In this document: piece by piece, positions 61,473-64,000 of the stretch
Layout: each line of letters begins with the position of its first letter
How positions within the stretch are numbered: the first letter of the stretch is position 1
Assembly: GCA_963734625.1 (NCBI GenBank)
Contig: CAVTHW010000001.1
Location: 248,001-312,000 of the forward strand
DNA length: 64,000 nucleotides
From: CAVTHW01 sp963734625
Lineage (GTDB): Bacteria > Acidobacteriota > Terriglobia > Bryobacterales > Bryobacteraceae
Direction: 5' to 3'
Notes under the pieces: model-generated
Seen by the model: the letters and a program-made list of their open reading frames with translations, nothing else
Databases searched by the model: none
What the model was told of the DNA's origin: nothing
Made by a program: the position numbers and the translations under genes

Positions 61473-61652
61473 ATGGGATCGAACAGTACGCAGGCATTGG
61501 GAGTAACGATATTTCTGGCATCGTTCGTGTTGATCGCGGCCGGAATGGCAATGGGCGGCAGCGTGTTTCTGATTCTGGCGGGCTTGGTCTTACTTGGGAT
61601 CTCAATGGCCGTCTTTCTCAAGGCCAAACCGCTCGAACACGAGGAAAGGTAG
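61473..61652 (+). CDS. tiny two-helix membrane protein
   Basis: A 59-residue protein with a strong ribosome site (AGGAGGGG, about 10 bases before ATG 61473). Two hydrophobic helices follow: GVTIFLASFVLIAAGMAMG and VFLILAGLVLLGISMAVFL, with a short charged tail (KAKPLEHEER). It lies 14 bases after the porin and 10 before the next tiny gene, in one operon with an Amt transporter. No known family was recognised; an Amt or porin accessory role is inferred from context only. Confidence 0.75.
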   Translation: MGSNSTQALGVTIFLASFVLIAAGMAMGGSVFLILAGLVLLGISMAVFLKAKPLEHEER

Positions 61653-61662
61653 GGACCGCGTT

Positions 61663-61845
61663 ATGTTAGTTGCCGGGTTACTCGTAACGTTATTTGGATT
61701 TGCGGTTAGCCTCTTGAGCCTTGGCCTGGCTAGTGGCGCGGGCGCCCGCCTGGCAATGGTTCTTGCGGGCATCGCAGTAAGCCTGACCGGAATTCTCGGG
61801 CTGATCAACCGTGCCTACCTGAAAGACGCGATCTGGAAGAAATAG
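61663..61845 (+). CDS. second tiny two-helix membrane protein
   Basis: A 60-residue protein: LVAGLLVTLFGFAVSLLSLGLASG and LAMVLAGIAVSLTGILGLINRAY, ending KDAIWKK. Start ATG 61663 is preceded by AGGGA. It is similar in size and shape to its neighbour but not in sequence. It lies 9 bases before the Amt start. Function unknown; conserved company with the porin and Amt is the only clue. Confidence 0.75.
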   Translation: MLVAGLLVTLFGFAVSLLSLGLASGAGARLAMVLAGIAVSLTGILGLINRAYLKDAIWKK

Positions 61846-61854
61846 GAGACGGAA

Positions 61855-63465
61855 ATGACACGAAGACTGTGCGTTGCGCTCGTATTGCTGGTTCTGGCCG
61901 GGGCGGCGTGGGCCCAGGCACCGGCGCCGGTCACGGATGCAGATCTCAAGGGGATCGAAGTCCCCAAGGCGGAGCTTCGCGCCAATGGTGATCCCGACGG
62001 TTCCCTGACCGGCACCGCCGCCGATGTCGCCGTGAGCGATGCCAAGAAGGGGCTGACGATCGGCGATCTCGTCAATCAGGTTGGTCAAAACAAGATCGCC
62101 ATCAACTTCATGTGGACCCTGATCGCCGGCTTCCTGGTCATGTTCATGCAAGCCGGCTTTGCCGTGGTCGAGACCGGACTATGCCGGGCCAAGAACGCCA
62201 ATCACACCATGATGATGAACTTCGCGGTGTACGGGGTGGGAATGCTGGCCTTCTGGCTGATCGGCTTTCCTCTCCAGATGGGCGGGGTTGGCGCGCTAGG
62301 TAATCTCGGCGGGACCCCGCCGCTCAATTCGGAGTTCGTTGCCAACTTGTTCGGTAAGCCATTTGGCCTCTTCGGCCAGAACGGTTTCTTCCTGATGCAC
62401 CACGGAACCTACGACGTCAGTGTGATGGTGGTCTTTCTCTTCCAGATGGTGTTTATGGACACGGCGCTGACGATTGTCACCGGTTCCGCGGCTGAGCGCT
62501 GGAAGTTCTCGGCCTTTTTGCTCTCCTCATTCCTGATGGGAGCGTTCACCTACCCGCTGTTCGCCAATTGGGCCTGGGGCGGTGGCTGGCTGGCCAATCT
62601 CGGCACGAACTTCGGCCTCGGGCATGGCTACACGGACTTTGCCGGTTCGGGCGTGGTGCACGCAGTCGGAGGTCTATCCGCTCTGGCCATGGCGATCCTT
62701 ATCGGCCCCCGGATCGGGAAGTTCACGCGCAGCGGCAAGCCCAATGCCATCCCCGGTCACGACATAGTGCTGGTGCTCACCGGTTGCTTCATCCTGGCTT
62801 TCGGCTGGTTCGGCTTCAACCCTGGCTCGACACTGGGGGCCTCCGGCAACGGCAACCTGCGCATCGGTTCGGTGGCGGTCAACACGATGCTTGCCGGGAT
62901 GGCCGGAGGATTTGGCGCAATGCTCTACATGTGGCTGCGCTACGGCAAGCCCGATGCTTCAATGTCCGGCAACGGGTTGCTGGCCGGGCTGGTGGCCATT
63001 ACAGCGCCGTGCGGATTCGTCAACCCGGTGTCTTCGGTGATCATTGGGCTCATCGCCGGCGTGCTGGTCTGCCTGTCGGTGGAATTCGTCGAGCGAAAGC
63101 TGAAGGTAGACGATCCGGTCGGCGCCATCTCCGTCCACGGCGCCAACGGCATCTGGGGCGTGATTTCGGTAGGTCTCTTCGCCGACGGCCGCAGCAACTA
63201 TGGCGGCTCCTGGAATGGAGTTAACGGATCGGTCACTGGTCTGTTCTATGGCGACGCCGGGCAGTTAGTCGCGCAGTTGATCGGCGTCTCGGCCTTGCTG
63301 GGAGTCGTCTTCGTCGCCAGCTTTGTGCTGAACATTCTGGTGGACCTGGTTGTCGGGCAAAGGGTGTCGGCCAAGGCTGAACTGGAGGGTCTGGATCTGC
63401 CCGAAATGGGCGCTCTGGGCTATCCCGAGTTCGAGCTTAAGGCCAGCACGACCCACGGGAGTTGA
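61855..63465 (+). CDS. ammonium transporter Amt, second copy
   Basis: A 536-residue transporter with a signal peptide (VALVLLVLAGAAWAQ), a 60-residue periplasmic leader rich in Asp/Lys (VTDADLKGIEVPKAELRANG), then the Amt core: LIAGFLVMFMQAGFAVVETGLCRAKN, DFAGSGVVHAVGGLSALAMAILIG (pore His), GWFGFNPGSTLGASG and GAISVHGANGIWGVISVGLFADG (second pore His). The long leader differs from the first Amt. Follows the two tiny genes at 9 bases, so it is co-transcribed with porin and helpers. Confidence 0.93.
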   Translation: MTRRLCVALVLLVLAGAAWAQAPAPVTDADLKGIEVPKAELRANGDPDGSLTGTAADVAVSDAKKGLTIGDLVNQVGQNKIAINFMWTLIAGFLVMFMQAGFAVVETGLCRAKNANHTMMMNFAVYGVGMLAFWLIGFPLQMGGVGALGNLGGTPPLNSEFVANLFGKPFGLFGQNGFFLMHHGTYDVSVMVVFLFQMVFMDTALTIVTGSAAERWKFSAFLLSSFLMGAFTYPLFANWAWGGGWLANLGTNFGLGHGYTDFAGSGVVHAVGGLSALAMAILIGPRIGKFTRSGKPNAIPGHDIVLVLTGCFILAFGWFGFNPGSTLGASGNGNLRIGSVAVNTMLAGMAGGFGAMLYMWLRYGKPDASMSGNGLLAGLVAITAPCGFVNPVSSVIIGLIAGVLVCLSVEFVERKLKVDDPVGAISVHGANGIWGVISVGLFADGRSNYGGSWNGVNGSVTGLFYGDAGQLVAQLIGVSALLGVVFVASFVLNILVDLVVGQRVSAKAELEGLDLPEMGALGYPEFELKASTTHGS

Positions 63466-63468
63466 GTA

Positions 63469-63981
63469 ATGACTGCAGAATTGCTAACGACAACTCAAGT
63501 GCCGGCATGCGGCGTGCGTTTGCCCTCAGTCCCCTGGCGTGACCCGCACACGGTCTCGCCCGGGCAACTGGCCCTCTACATCGCGGCGCTCGAACAAGCC
63601 TGCCTCAACGAGCCCCTTTCGACCGATCTACGCACCTGTCTCGGCATGGCTCACGCCATGAATTACGAGGCATACAAGTCGATGGACGCTCTGGAGGCGG
63701 CGATAGATCTCGATCCGGAGCACTTCTTCGCGCAGCTCAAGTACGCGGAACTGCTCTACCGTCTCCGTGCCCTGCCACGCGCCGAAGAGGAGACTCTCCG
63801 CGCCATGAACCTGGCCGGCAACGGCTGGGAGTTGTCCGTGGCGCGGCGACAGTTGCAGGAAGTACGGCGGCTGATGCGTGAGGGCACCCAGAAGCCCGCC
63901 TGGACCAAGCCGCTGCTGGCCCCGGCGTTGGCTCTCTTGGCCTTGTTCGCCGCGCTGTGCCTCACCATGGTGCTGCGATGA
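63469..63981 (+). CDS. TPR-like protein with C-terminal membrane anchor
   Basis: A 170-residue protein: helical repeat LGMAHAMNYEAYKSMDALEAAIDLDPEHFFAQLKYAELLYRLRAL and AEEETLRAMNLAGNG (about 55-115), then a basic linker and one C-terminal helix (PLLAPALALLALFAALCLTMVL). It is likely tail-anchored. It starts 4 bases after the Amt stop and overlaps the next gene start (ATGA), so it belongs to the nitrogen operon. Function unknown. Confidence 0.75.
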   Translation: MTAELLTTTQVPACGVRLPSVPWRDPHTVSPGQLALYIAALEQACLNEPLSTDLRTCLGMAHAMNYEAYKSMDALEAAIDLDPEHFFAQLKYAELLYRLRALPRAEEETLRAMNLAGNGWELSVARRQLQEVRRLMREGTQKPAWTKPLLAPALALLALFAALCLTMVLR

Positions 63982-64000
63982 ACTGGAAGATTCTTGTCTT
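63978..64000 (+). CDS. start of the next gene (cut by the window)
   Basis: ATG at 63978 overlaps the previous stop (ATGA). Only seven residues are visible (MNWKILV), which could start a signal peptide or membrane helix. No identity can be given. Confidence 0.45.

Noticed and set aside
1..64000. CRISPR array, rRNA operon or intact IS element
   Set aside because: No regularly spaced repeats, rRNA landmarks or transposase motifs (DDE, HUH) were seen on either strand.

Overview
The window reads as a gene-dense, high-GC chromosome segment of an acidobacterium, most likely of the Bryobacterales/Solibacteraceae type. The evidence is combined: a 1231-residue Oar-like TonB receptor with an N-terminal carboxypeptidase-regulatory domain, two BlaI/BlaR1-type (M56) pairs, many secreted TPR proteins, an LptD of acidobacterial type and a CstA/YbdD pair. 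No rRNA, CRISPR array, integrase or intact insertion sequence was seen. One tRNA, tRNA-Leu(CAA), lies at 49198-49286.

Layout. 1-1694: end of an EmrA/TolC efflux operon. 1751-4794: CstA peptide/pyruvate transporter with its small partner, and a membrane protein of unknown role. 4876-13106: malic enzyme (maeB), a small beta-barrel protein, lptD, a zinc-ribbon RDD protein, a nucleotidyltransferase pair and phosphoglucose isomerase. 13103-24625: a GT-C-like membrane protein, TPR protein, MacB-type permease, TolC, the first BlaI/BlaR1 pair (BlaR1 fused to TonB domains), a DUF6544-like protein, M48 protease with LemA, and a kinase-like protein. 24698-32939: secreted phosphatase, large TPR protein, miaA and a four-gene secreted operon of unknown function. 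32981-43253: methyltransferases, aroB, nadB, a CaCA exchanger, an EEP nuclease/phosphatase and the Oar-like receptor. 43254-49197: an accessory stretch that looks AT-richer and holds PilZ, YXWGXW lipoprotein, SYLF/Ysc84, phospholipase D, a secreted kinase-like protein, an acidobacterial envelope protein and a broken CsbD gene, ending beside tRNA-Leu. 49391-55952: hemW, threonine aldolase, a second BlaI/M56 pair with a decayed TPR gene, and a carboxypeptidase-regulatory protein. 55965-64000: nitrogen module, amtB-glnB-glnD on the minus strand, divergent from porin, two tiny membrane proteins and a second Amt.

How the genes work together. The nitrogen module has ammonium entry (porin and two Amt transporters), the PII signal protein and its uridylyltransferase side by side. 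Each BlaI repressor sits under a promoter whose -10 region and start codon overlap or touch a 6-2-6 palindrome; the mRNA start would fall at or next to the ATG, so both look leaderless and self-repressed.

Caution. At least nine genes carry single-base indels or nonsense codons, including housekeeping genes (maeB, lptD, pgi, ltaE). Most are probably assembly consensus errors; the TPR gene at 52980-54225 has several lesions and may be truly decayed. No search tools were available, so all family names come from motifs read by eye.
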